From Archangium violaceum Cb vi76 (GTDB taxonomy: Bacteria; Myxococcota; Myxococcia; Myxococcales; Myxococcaceae): DNA of 64,000 nt. Made by a program: the position numbers and the translations under genes. The stretch covers positions 1-64,000 of the forward strand of contig NZ_JPMI01000201.1 of the NCBI RefSeq assembly GCF_000733295.1. The letters run 5' to 3'. The notes under the pieces were generated by a model. That model saw only the letters and a list, made by a program, of their open reading frames with translations. It searched no databases and was not told the DNA's origin. Position 1 is the first letter of the stretch. Every line of letters starts with the position of its first letter. Shown here piece after piece: positions 43,867-52,010 of the stretch.

Positions 43867-44008
43867 GCGATGACGCGGTGCGTAGGCGCGCGGCGGTGAT
43901 TTCACTGACTGTTCAAGGACAGACGGCGAGTAGCCCCCCAGGGCAGGACGCGTGGTTTCCGGGTTAGGCTCGGGTCACGACCATGGTGGATGTCTTCTGG
44001 AGGGGCAC

Positions 44009-44635
44009 ATGACTCGGTGGATGAAGACCGTAGCGGTGGTGGCGCTGGGGGTGGTGGGTTGTACGCAGGAGCAGAAGCCGGCGGCGGCCAGACGCGCGGA
44101 GCTGAAGGCGGTGAGCGGCTCCACGATGGAGATCATCCCGGCGGCGGGGCAGTACCCCTACTGCATGCTCTTCACGGTGTCCGAGAAGGGCATCATCCGG
44201 CAGCTGACGATGACGCGGGAGAACCGGTCCATCAAATGCGACGCCGGCAAGCGCATCTACAACTCGAGCTTCCGGGTGCCGGTGGAGGAGGGAAAGGTCA
44301 AGGCGTACGTCTTCTTCTCGGACCAGCGCATCCAGGCGGGCTCGGTGGCGCAGCAGCTGTATGACCTGAGGGACAAGCCGCAGCTGACGGCGATGGACTT
44401 CCGGCTGCCGGGCTCGGTGTCGGTGGAGACGCTGGAGTTCACGCCGCAGCCGGGAGGCGAGCCGGTGACGGGCGCGGTGGTGGGCACCACGGACATCGAG
44501 GGAAGCGCCGAAGGAAGCCAGACCGAGGAGGCCGAGGTGGAGGAGCCGGGGCAGGACATGGCGCCGCCGAAGGTGACGCCGCCGCCGAATGGTGGAGGCA
44601 GCGGCACGGCGACGGCCACGGATGCCGTGAAGTAA
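44009..44635 (+). CDS. lipoprotein with Pro/Glu-rich tail (208 aa)
   Basis: MKTVAVVALGVVGC is a lipoprotein signal (Cys at residue 18). A domain of about 130 residues follows, with two Cys (QYPYCMLF and SIKCDAGKR), then a disordered tail rich in Glu, Pro and Gly. GGAGGGG lies ahead of the ATG at 44009. The family is not recognised. It stands alone, 142 bases after the glycosyltransferase gene. Confidence 0.78.
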   Translation: MTRWMKTVAVVALGVVGCTQEQKPAAARRAELKAVSGSTMEIIPAAGQYPYCMLFTVSEKGIIRQLTMTRENRSIKCDAGKRIYNSSFRVPVEEGKVKAYVFFSDQRIQAGSVAQQLYDLRDKPQLTAMDFRLPGSVSVETLEFTPQPGGEPVTGAVVGTTDIEGSAEGSQTEEAEVEEPGQDMAPPKVTPPPNGGGSGTATATDAVK

Positions 44636-44665
44636 CGCCAATACTGACCCACCCGCGCCAACAAC

Positions 44666-44708
44666 ATCCCCTCTCCCCTCGGGAGAGGGACGGGGTGAGG
44701 GTATCCGG
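44666..44708. repeat. REP-like palindromic repeat, copy A
   Basis: The unit ATCCCCTCTCCCCTCGGGAG followed by AGGGACGGGGTGAGGGTATC contains the hairpin CCCTCTCCC/GGGAGAGGG. A near-identical unit lies at 51486-51527 and an inverted, diverged one at 51589-51625. It sits between two convergent genes. A second small hairpin (CTCCG-CGAAA-CGGAG, 44720-44734) follows and may help termination. Confidence 0.7.
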
Positions 44709-44751
44709 GCCCGTTCTCCACTCCGCGAAACGGAGAGGGCCCCGAGCCTGA

Positions 44752-45936
44752 CTAGAACGACTCGCGGAGCATCGCGAGCAGTTCCTGCTGGGAGCACGGG
44801 CGCGGATTGGCGCGGTGCGAGGCATCCACGAAGGCCTTCTCGGAGATGCGGACCAGGTCCTTCTCCTGAACGCCCGCGTCACGCAGACGCAGGGGAATGC
44901 CGATGGTGGCGTTCAGCTTGCGAACCCGCTCGATGGCATTGCCCGCGAGCACCTCTTCGCGTGCGTTCGAGGTATCCCCCATGGCGAGGGCCACGCGGGC
45001 CAGGCGCGCGGTGCTGACGGGGCGGTTGAACTCCATCACCACGGGCAGGACGATGGCGTTGGCCAGACCGTGGTGCACGCCGGAGATGGGCGTGAGCGCG
45101 TGCGCCAGCGAGTGGCAGGCCCCGAGCCCCTTCTGGAAGGCCATGGCGCCCTCCATGGCGGCCACCATCATGTCGGTGCGGGCCGTGAGGTCTCGCCCGT
45201 CCTGGAACGCCCTGGGCAGCGAGCGGGCCACGCGGGCGATGCCGTCGATGGCCACCGCGTCCGCGAGCGGGTGGAAGCCGTTGGACAGGTAGGCCTCCAG
45301 GCAGTGCGTGAGGGCATCCATGCCCGTGGCGGCGGTGGGCCCGGGAGGCAAGCCGAGCGTCAGCTCGGGATCGCAGATGGCCGCCCTGGGCATGAGGAAC
45401 GGGCTGAAGATGACCGTCTTGCGCCCGGTGTCCGAGAGCGTCGCCACGCCCGAGCGGCTCACCTCCGAGCCCGTGCCCGCGGTGGTCGGGATGGCGATCA
45501 GCGGCGGCATGTTGTCGCGCACGTACTGGTCCCCACCCGTCGCGTCGTCGTAGCGAGACAGGGGCGGCTCGTGAGTGGTGAGCACCTGCACCAGCTTCGC
45601 CGCGTCCAGCGGACTGCCACCGCCAATGGCGATGATGCCGTCGCACTTGTTGGCCCGGTAGGCCTCCAGGCCCGCGGAGGCATCACGCTCGGTGGGGTCC
45701 GGCTTCACCGCCTCGAAGGTGGCGAAGCTGACACCAGCCTCCTTGAGCACGCCGTACAGGCGCTGGGCCAGCCCGGCCTTCACCACGCCCGCGTCGGTGA
45801 CCACCAGGGGGCGCTTCATGTTCAGCCGCGCCACCTGCGCGGGAAGCCGTTGCAGGGCACCGGCCCCGAGGACGATCTTCGTGGGCCAGGACAGCTCGGT
45901 GATGCGCGGCTCGCTCGGCATGTCGAACGGTTTCAT
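44752..45936 (-). CDS. iron-containing alcohol dehydrogenase
   Basis: Group III metal-dependent NAD(P) alcohol dehydrogenase. The 394-aa protein has the nucleotide-binding GGGSPLDAAKL, the family segment IPTTAGTGSEVSRSGV, and the metal ligands Asp in CDPELTLGLP, His in DALTHCLEAYLS, His in GLGACHSLAHAL and His in GVHHGLANAI. It is the last gene of a minus-strand run with the glutamine-synthetase-like ligase (9 bases) and the aldehyde dehydrogenase, so it may oxidise an amino alcohol to the aldehyde used by the latter. Confidence 0.92.
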   Translation of the reverse strand: MKPFDMPSEPRITELSWPTKIVLGAGALQRLPAQVARLNMKRPLVVTDAGVVKAGLAQRLYGVLKEAGVSFATFEAVKPDPTERDASAGLEAYRANKCDGIIAIGGGSPLDAAKLVQVLTTHEPPLSRYDDATGGDQYVRDNMPPLIAIPTTAGTGSEVSRSGVATLSDTGRKTVIFSPFLMPRAAICDPELTLGLPPGPTAATGMDALTHCLEAYLSNGFHPLADAVAIDGIARVARSLPRAFQDGRDLTARTDMMVAAMEGAMAFQKGLGACHSLAHALTPISGVHHGLANAIVLPVVMEFNRPVSTARLARVALAMGDTSNAREEVLAGNAIERVRKLNATIGIPLRLRDAGVQEKDLVRISEKAFVDASHRANPRPCSQQELLAMLRESF

Positions 45937-45945
45937 CGGTGTCTC

Positions 45946-47406
45946 CTAAATGAGTTCCATGTAGCGCTCGAGCTCCCAGTTCGTGACGGCGCGCTCGTAC
46001 CGCCGCGCTTCCCAGTCACGCGTGCGCACGTAGTGGTCCACGAACTCCTCGCCGAGGATCTGCCGGGCCCGCTTCGATTCCTTCAGGAGCGTCACGGCCT
46101 CGCGGAGCGAGCGGGGCAGCATCGGCGCCTCGGCCGCGTACCCGTTGCCCGCGCACGGCTCGGGGGGCTCCACCTCGTTCTCGATGCCCCACAGGCCCGC
46201 CGCGAGGCTCGCCGCCATACCGATGTACGCGTTCATGTCCGCGGCCGTCTGGCGGTACTCGATGCGCATGGACTTGGGGCTGTCGCCGATGACGCGCACC
46301 GCGGTGGTGCGGTTCTCCCTGCCCCACGTGGCCGTCACGGGCGCCCACGTGTTCTCCACGCTGCGCTTGTACGTGTTCACCGTGGGCCAGTAGAGCGCGG
46401 TGAGCTCCGGCATCAGCTCCAGCAGGCCGCCGATGTAGTGCCGCATCGTCGTGCTCATGCCATCGCGGACATCGGGATCATGGAAGCTGTTCTCGTGAGT
46501 CTTCAGCGACCACAGCGACTGGTGGATGTGGCCCGAGCACCCCGGCAGCTTCTCGTTCACCTTGGCCATGAAGCAGGCGGTGAGCCCGTGGCGCGAGCAG
46601 ATCTCCTTCACCACCGTCTTGAAGAGCGCCGCCTTGTCCGCGGCCTTCTCCAGGTCGTCGTAGCGGATGGCGGCCTCGAAGACACCCGGGCCCGTCTCGG
46701 TGTGGAAGCCCTCCAGCTCCAGCCCGAAGTCGCGGCACCCGTCGATGATGGCGTGCACCAGCGGCGCGCTCTGTGAGGTGCGCAGCCACGAGTAGCCGAA
46801 CATGCCCGGCGTCAGCGGCGTGAGGTGCTCGTAGCCCTTCTCCTTCAGCGACTGCGGCGTCTCCTTGAAGATGAAGAACTCGTACTCGGCGCCGAACTTC
46901 GGCTGGAAGCCCATCTCCCGGGCTCGCGCGTTGATCTTCTGCAGGAGCTGGCGCGGACTGGGCTCGAAGGGCGAGCCATCCGGGTTGACGAAGTCCAGGA
47001 GGAAGGCGGCGGTGTCCGGCTCCCAGGGGATGATGCGCCCGGTGGACATGTCCACCCTGGCCTGCCCGTCCGGGTAGCCCGTGTGCCAGCCCGTCACGCG
47101 CGTGTTGTCGAGCAGCTCGTCGGTGATGTCCCAGCCGAACACCACGTCACAGAAGCCGAGCCCGCCCTTGCACGCGGAGAGGAACTTCTCCACGGACACG
47201 TACTTGCCGCGCCAGACGCCGTCCACGTCCACCCCGCCGATCTTCACCTGGCGGACGCCGTTGTCCTCGAGCCACTTCTGAAGCACGTCCATGTCGGACG
47301 GCTCGCGCAGGGGCCTGACATTGCCGCGCTCCTTGTCCTTGGAGCGCGCGCGCCTGCCCGCGGGCTGCGGCAGGGTGATGACCTTCGCCTTGGAACGGTT
47401 CGCCAT
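45946..47406 (-). CDS. glutamine-synthetase-family gamma-glutamylamine ligase
   Basis: The 486-aa protein has the glutamine synthetase catalytic core: GAEYEFFIFKE, KVNEKLPGCSGHIHQSLWS, NRTTAVRVIG and RIEYRQTAADMNAYIGMAA. It is not the assimilatory enzyme: the ammonium-type signatures differ, and the C-terminal adenylylation Tyr motif is absent. Its neighbours are an aldehyde dehydrogenase, an alcohol dehydrogenase and a class I amidotransferase. This is the gene set of gamma-glutamylation pathways (PuuA for putrescine, GlnA3 for polyamines, GlnA4 for ethanolamine in Streptomyces). The substrate cannot be chosen from sequence. The ATG at 47406 has GGAGGAGG upstream. Confidence 0.88.
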   Translation of the reverse strand: MANRSKAKVITLPQPAGRRARSKDKERGNVRPLREPSDMDVLQKWLEDNGVRQVKIGGVDVDGVWRGKYVSVEKFLSACKGGLGFCDVVFGWDITDELLDNTRVTGWHTGYPDGQARVDMSTGRIIPWEPDTAAFLLDFVNPDGSPFEPSPRQLLQKINARAREMGFQPKFGAEYEFFIFKETPQSLKEKGYEHLTPLTPGMFGYSWLRTSQSAPLVHAIIDGCRDFGLELEGFHTETGPGVFEAAIRYDDLEKAADKAALFKTVVKEICSRHGLTACFMAKVNEKLPGCSGHIHQSLWSLKTHENSFHDPDVRDGMSTTMRHYIGGLLELMPELTALYWPTVNTYKRSVENTWAPVTATWGRENRTTAVRVIGDSPKSMRIEYRQTAADMNAYIGMAASLAAGLWGIENEVEPPEPCAGNGYAAEAPMLPRSLREAVTLLKESKRARQILGEEFVDHYVRTRDWEARRYERAVTNWELERYMELI

Positions 47407-47425
47407 TGGCCTCCTCCTCCTCACC

Positions 47426-48916
47426 TCAAACCTCCGAGGGCAGCTTCGTCCACACTGCCTTCGTCTGGAGGTACCCCTCCAGGGCGTGATGCGACAGGTC
47501 CCTGCCCCAGCCGGACTCCTTGTAGCCACCGAAGGGCGCGGCATCGTCGAACTCGTTGAAGCAGTTGATCCACACCACGCCGCTCTTCACCCGGCGCGCC
47601 ATGGCGTGCGCCTTGGCCACGTCCCGCGTCCAGATGGAGGCCGCCAGCCCGTACTGCGTGCCGTTGGCGATCTCCAGCGCCTGGGCCTCGTCCTTGAAGC
47701 GCAGGCAGCTGAGCACCGGGCCGAAGATCTCCTCCTGGGCAATCCGCATGTGCGGCTGCACGTCGCCGAAGACGGTGGGCTTCACGAAGTTGCCCCGGGC
47801 CTTCGCCCCCTCGGTGTCGCGCGAGCCGCCGGCCAGCACCTTCGCGCCCTGCTGCTTGCCGCTCTCGATGTAGCCGAGGATCGTCTCCAGCTGCTTCGCG
47901 CTCACCTGCGCGCCCATCTCGGTGTGCTCATCGAGCGGGTTGCCCACCTTCATCTTGCTCGCGCGCTCGGCCAGCCGCGCCACGAAGGCGTCATAGGCCC
48001 GCTCGTGCACCAGCACGCGGCTGCCCGCGTTGCAGATCTCCCCCTTGTTGCTGAAGATGCCCCAGAAGCACGCCTCCACGGCTTTGTCGAAGTCCGCGTC
48101 CGGGAGGATGATCTGCGGGCTCTTGCCGCCCAGCTCCAGCGTCAGCTTCTTGAGGTTGCTCGCCGCCGAGGCCTGCAGCAGCCGCCGCGCCGTGCGTCCC
48201 GAGCCCGTGAAGGAGATCTTGTCGATGTCCGGGTGGCGGGCCATGGCCTCGCCGGTGGGGTCCCCGTAGCCGGTCACCACGTTGAGCACACCGGGCGGCA
48301 TCCCCGCCTCCAGGGCGAGCTGCCCCAGCCGCATGGCCGTGAGCGGTGTGATTTCCGAGGGCTTGAGCACCACCGTGCACCCGGCCGCCAGCGCGGGGCC
48401 GAGCTTCCAGCACGCCAGACAGGTGGGGTAGTTCCACGGCACGATGGCGCCCACCACGCCCACCGGCTCCTTCAGACAGTAGGTGAGGAAGGGCCCATCC
48501 ACCGGCAGCACCTCGCCGCGGATCTTGTTGGCCCAGTCGGCGAAGTAGGACAGCGTCGCGGCGCCCGGCCCCACGTCGCCGCGGATGGCCTCGCGCAACG
48601 TCTTGCCGTTCTCCATGGACTCGAGCAGCGCGAGCGCCTCGCGGTTCTGCCACAGCAGCTCGGAGAAGCGGCGGATGATGCGGCCGCGCTCGCTGGCGTT
48701 CATCCGCCCCCAGGGGCCTGACTCGAAGGCCCGGCGAGCGGCTTTCACCGCCTTGTCCACATCCGCCGCCGTGGCGGAGGGCACGTCGCAGATCTTCTCA
48801 CCCGTTGCGGGGTTCACCACTGGAAGGGAACCTCCCTCCACGGGGTCCACATGCTGGCCATCGATGAGCAGTTTGAGGGCCGGAAGCTGGGGAGAGAGCG
48901 AGCGAGCGTCGGTCAT
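47426..48916 (-). CDS. aldehyde dehydrogenase (PuuC-like)
   Basis: NAD(P)-dependent enzyme that oxidises aldehydes to acids. The 496-aa protein has the motifs VGAIVPWNYPTCLACWK, FTGSGRTARRLLQ, the catalytic Glu in LTLELGGKSPQI and the catalytic Cys in GEICNAGSRVLV, with EIFGPVLSCLRF near the end. The context suggests it acts on a gamma-glutamyl-aminoaldehyde. It leads the minus-strand operon and is divergent from the amidotransferase gene, with 117 bases between the two start codons, where a shared control region is likely. Confidence 0.93.
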   Translation of the reverse strand: MTDARSLSPQLPALKLLIDGQHVDPVEGGSLPVVNPATGEKICDVPSATAADVDKAVKAARRAFESGPWGRMNASERGRIIRRFSELLWQNREALALLESMENGKTLREAIRGDVGPGAATLSYFADWANKIRGEVLPVDGPFLTYCLKEPVGVVGAIVPWNYPTCLACWKLGPALAAGCTVVLKPSEITPLTAMRLGQLALEAGMPPGVLNVVTGYGDPTGEAMARHPDIDKISFTGSGRTARRLLQASAASNLKKLTLELGGKSPQIILPDADFDKAVEACFWGIFSNKGEICNAGSRVLVHERAYDAFVARLAERASKMKVGNPLDEHTEMGAQVSAKQLETILGYIESGKQQGAKVLAGGSRDTEGAKARGNFVKPTVFGDVQPHMRIAQEEIFGPVLSCLRFKDEAQALEIANGTQYGLAASIWTRDVAKAHAMARRVKSGVVWINCFNEFDDAAPFGGYKESGWGRDLSHHALEGYLQTKAVWTKLPSEV

Positions 48917-49033
48917 GAAGATTCCTCGGGAGCCCGGGCGCGCACCGGTGGCACGTGCGGGCGTCAACAGGAAGCGGCAGCCGAAGCTAGGGACCCCTGT
49001 ACGAGGCGGCAACCCGGCCCACCGAGAGGCGAG

Positions 49034-49771
49034 ATGAAGAACGTTCTTCTTTTGAAAGCTGGTGACGCGGCCCACGCCGTGAAGCTGAGCGTCGGTGATT
49101 ACGAGCACTGGTTCGTCGAGTCGCTGGGGCGCGGGGGCTGCCAGTTCGACATCCTCCACGTGCACCGGGGTGCCCGGTTGCCGGACGACTCCGCGGGCTA
49201 CGACGCGGTGATGATGACGGGCTCGCCAGCGTCGGTGACACAGCCGGAGCCGTGGATGGAGCGCTCGGCGGAGTTCATGATGAACGCGGCGGCCCGGGGA
49301 GTCCCGGTGCTCGGGGTGTGCTTCGGGCACCAGCTGCTCGCGTATGCCCATGGCGCGCGTGTGGTGCGCAACACCCACGGGCGGGAGATCGGCACCGTGG
49401 AGGTGGCCCTGAGCGAAGCGGGCCGCGAGGACCCGCTCTTCCACGGCCTGCCCGAGCGCATCACCGTCCAGGCCACCCACGAGGACATCGTCGAGCACCC
49501 TCCGGAGGGGGCGACGGTGCTGGCGGGCAACACGAACACGGCCGTGCAGGCCCTGGCCTTCGGGCCGCTCATCCGGGGTGTGCAATTCCACCCGGAGGTC
49601 CACCCGGCGGCCATGCGGGCGCTGATTCTGGCCCGCGCTGACAAGTTGGAGGTCGAAGCAACGAGCCGGGGCCATGCGCCCGGGGAGAGGGTGAACCGGT
49701 TGCTGGCGGGGCTCGCTCCCACGCCGGCCGGGCGGCGAATCCTGAGCAATTTCGTGGAGCGGTTCACCTGA
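49034..49771 (+). CDS. class I glutamine amidotransferase-like hydrolase
   Basis: The 245-aa protein has the triad of class I amidotransferases: Cys in VPVLGVCFGHQLLAY, and His and Glu in RGVQFHPEVHP. It is a stand-alone domain without a synthetase partner. In gamma-glutamylation pathways a PuuD-like enzyme of this class removes the glutamyl group, and the divergent neighbours supply the other steps, so that role is the best inference. A conserved-type Met-Thr-Gly-Ser segment (VMMTGSPASV) fits the GMP-synthase-like subgroup. Confidence 0.88.
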   Translation: MKNVLLLKAGDAAHAVKLSVGDYEHWFVESLGRGGCQFDILHVHRGARLPDDSAGYDAVMMTGSPASVTQPEPWMERSAEFMMNAAARGVPVLGVCFGHQLLAYAHGARVVRNTHGREIGTVEVALSEAGREDPLFHGLPERITVQATHEDIVEHPPEGATVLAGNTNTAVQALAFGPLIRGVQFHPEVHPAAMRALILARADKLEVEATSRGHAPGERVNRLLAGLAPTPAGRRILSNFVERFT

Positions 49772-49797
49772 GGGCTGGGCTGGGGTAGGTAGTCCAT

Positions 49798-50256
49798 ATG
49801 GCCTCGCGTTGGGACTACCTCTTCGAGTCGAAGCCCGTCCCCCTCATGGACCACATGCTGGAGGAGGTGGCGAAGCTGCTCGCCAAGGACCTCCAGCAAT
49901 GGCCGCCGCCCGTCCAGGAGATCGATCTGGATGTAGGGGGCCAGTTCGCGCCGCTCTTCACCGAGCCGCCCCCGCGCCCCGTCCGGGCCGTCTATGACGA
50001 GGCGCTCCGGCTGTCGCGCTGGGAGCTGTCCAGGGAGCTGGAGGCGTACGACGACTACATGCGCAACAAGCGCTACCTGGAGCGGGGGCTGGCGCCCACG
50101 GACCGGCTGGTGCTGCTCTTCCTGAACCGGTGGATGGTGGACCACATGTTGGGCCTGGGCGAGGCCACGGAGGGGCGCGTCAACCGGCGGCTGATGTTGC
50201 AGTGCCTCGACCGCCTGGAAGCTCGCCTGAGGCTGGTTCAGACGCCCATCTCTTGA
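49798..50256 (+). CDS. hypothetical protein (152 aa)
   Basis: Not recognised. No signal peptide or membrane span is seen. The protein is mostly helical, rich in Leu, Arg and Glu, with an acidic N-terminal half (VQEIDLDVGGQFAPLF) and helices such as ELSRELEAYDDYMRNKRYLE and PTDRLVLLFLNRWMVDHMLG. It starts 26 bases after the amidotransferase and is 32 bases ahead of the AI-2E-family gene, so the three may share a transcript. Confidence 0.72.
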   Translation: MASRWDYLFESKPVPLMDHMLEEVAKLLAKDLQQWPPPVQEIDLDVGGQFAPLFTEPPPRPVRAVYDEALRLSRWELSRELEAYDDYMRNKRYLERGLAPTDRLVLLFLNRWMVDHMLGLGEATEGRVNRRLMLQCLDRLEARLRLVQTPIS

Positions 50257-50288
50257 GACCCGCCGTTCCCTCTGCGATAAGCCCGCTC

Positions 50289-51479
50289 ATGCTGCAGCCT
50301 CACGAGTTGAATCTCCCGGCGGAGCAACGCCGCAAGCGCCTCTACATCCTCGCGGGGTTGTGGCTGACCGTGGTGGCGGTGCTGGTCCTGTTCCGCTCGG
50401 TGCTGCTGCCCTTCGCGAGCGCCGCGCTGATCGCGTACCTGGTGCACCCGCTGGTGACGCGCCTCAGCCGCATCCAGGTGCGTGGGCGGAACATCCCCCG
50501 CTGGGTGGCCATCCTGCTCATCTACGCCCTGTTCTTCCTGGTGGCGTACCTCTTCTTCATCACCATGGTGCCGCAGCTCTACCGGGAGCTGGCACGCATC
50601 AGCCGGGATGGCGTGGCGTTCCTCAACTCGCTCACGCCGGACCGCGTGCACGTGCTGGCCGACCGCGCCGAGGACTGGCTGCGTGCCAATGGGATTCCGC
50701 TGGTCATCGCCACGCCCGAGGACATCCGCACCGGCGCACCCAGCACGGGCCTGTCGGTGAACCTGGAGAAGACGATCCAGGACACGGCCCTGAGCCTGTC
50801 GGCCCTGGCTCGCGAGCACCTGGGGGACATCGTCACGGTGTCGCGCAACATCATCGCGTCGGTGGTGGCCGGCGTGTTCATGATGTTCTTCATGTTGATG
50901 GTGGCGGCGTTCTTCTCCATCGATGCGCAGGCCATCGTGCGCTACTTCACGAGCCTGGTGCCGGTGGAGTACGCCGCCGACGCGAACCTGCTGCTCGAGC
51001 GCATCGATCGCTCGCTGTCCGGCGTGGTGCGTGGGCAGGTGACCATCTGCGTGGTCAACGGCATCCTGACGGGCATTGGCCTGCTGCTGTTCGGGGTGAA
51101 GTTCACGTTCCTGCTGGCCACGATCGCCACGGTCTTCAGCCTCATCCCCATCTTTGGAACGATTCTGAGCTCGGTGCCCATCGTGTTGATCGCGATGGCG
51201 GACGGGTTCCAGAAGGGGGTGGCCATCCTGCTGTGGATCATCGGCATCCACGCGTTGGAGGCATACTTCCTGAACCCGAAGATCATGGGCTCGGCGGCGC
51301 GCATCCACCCGGTCATCGTGGCCTTCAGCCTGATTGCCGGGGAGAAGATGTTCGGGCTGGTGGGGGCGCTGTTCGCGGTGCCCGTGGCCTCCATCGTGGT
51401 GGCCTGCTTCGACTACGCCCGTATCAAGGCGCAGCCCAAGCTGGGAGAAGTGCCCGTGCACCTGGAGACGCCGAAGTAG
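50289..51479 (+). CDS. AI-2E transporter family permease
   Basis: The 396-aa inner-membrane protein has the eight-segment layout of the PerM/YdiK/AI-2E family: two paired segments near the N-terminus (LWLTVVAVLVLFRSVLLPFA, IPRWVAILLIYALFFLVAYL), a soluble helical region (about residues 95-180), and a C-terminal bundle with PVEYAADANLLLERIDRSL, GVVRGQVTICVVNGILTG and LNPKIMGSAARIHP. Despite the name, most members do not carry AI-2; substrates vary and are mostly unknown. Confidence 0.87.
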   Translation: MLQPHELNLPAEQRRKRLYILAGLWLTVVAVLVLFRSVLLPFASAALIAYLVHPLVTRLSRIQVRGRNIPRWVAILLIYALFFLVAYLFFITMVPQLYRELARISRDGVAFLNSLTPDRVHVLADRAEDWLRANGIPLVIATPEDIRTGAPSTGLSVNLEKTIQDTALSLSALAREHLGDIVTVSRNIIASVVAGVFMMFFMLMVAAFFSIDAQAIVRYFTSLVPVEYAADANLLLERIDRSLSGVVRGQVTICVVNGILTGIGLLLFGVKFTFLLATIATVFSLIPIFGTILSSVPIVLIAMADGFQKGVAILLWIIGIHALEAYFLNPKIMGSAARIHPVIVAFSLIAGEKMFGLVGALFAVPVASIVVACFDYARIKAQPKLGEVPVHLETPK

Positions 51480-51485
51480 CCCGAT

Positions 51486-51625
51486 ATCCCCTCTCCCCTC
51501 GGGAGAGGGACAGGGTGAGGGTATCGGGTAGACTCGGGTTCCAACCCGTGCGCCCTCTCTGGTTCACGGGTTGAAGAACGGGCCCATGTACCCTCACCCC
51601 GACCCTCTCCCGGAGGGCGAGGGAG
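51486..51625. repeat. inverted pair of REP-like palindromes (copies B and C)
   Basis: Copy B (51486-51527) matches the repeat at 44666 with one or two changes. Copy C (51589-51625) is the reverse complement with more changes (TACCCTCACCCCGACCCTCT). The 60 bases between contain CGGGTTCCAACCCG, another small palindrome. The pair lies between the convergent permease and lipoprotein genes, the usual place for such elements. Confidence 0.7.
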
Positions 51626-51673
51626 GAGTGTGGAACCCGGGTTCCACTGGTGACTGGAAGTGTTGCGGCGGAC

Positions 51674-51988
51674 TCAGCCCTGACAGGCGGCCTCGCAGCG
51701 CGAGTTCCGGCAGATGATCAGGCAACGTCCGCAGTCGAGGTAATCCTGCGGACAGCTGTTCGTGCACCGCACGCCGCTGCAATCAGGCCCGTCCTGCACG
51801 TGGGTGGGGTTCGTCCCCTCGCCGCAGCAGGCGTTCCCCGTGCAATCCGCGTCCTGGTAGCAGATGCGACTGGACAACGGCGGCGGATTGCCGCCGGAGC
51901 CCAGGTCGACCGGCTCGCATCCAGCTGCCAATCCGAGCACCGCCCCCAGCACGAGGGCGGACAGAGACACAGAGCGGGTGCTGCGCAT
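51674..51988 (-). CDS. small Cys-rich lipoprotein (104 aa)
   Basis: The signal LSALVLGAVLGLAAGC gives a modified Cys at residue 24. The mature part has some fourteen further Cys (YQDADCTGNACCGEG, SGVRCTNSCPQDYLDCGRC), so it is a disulphide-rich surface domain. It resembles in style, not in sequence, the Cys-rich lipoprotein at 37180. It starts 22 bases after the rho stop and may be read from the rho promoter. Confidence 0.82.
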   Translation of the reverse strand: MRSTRSVSLSALVLGAVLGLAAGCEPVDLGSGGNPPPLSSRICYQDADCTGNACCGEGTNPTHVQDGPDCSGVRCTNSCPQDYLDCGRCLIICRNSRCEAACQG

Positions 51989-52010
51989 CGATCGACTCCC
52001 CTCCCGGTGA

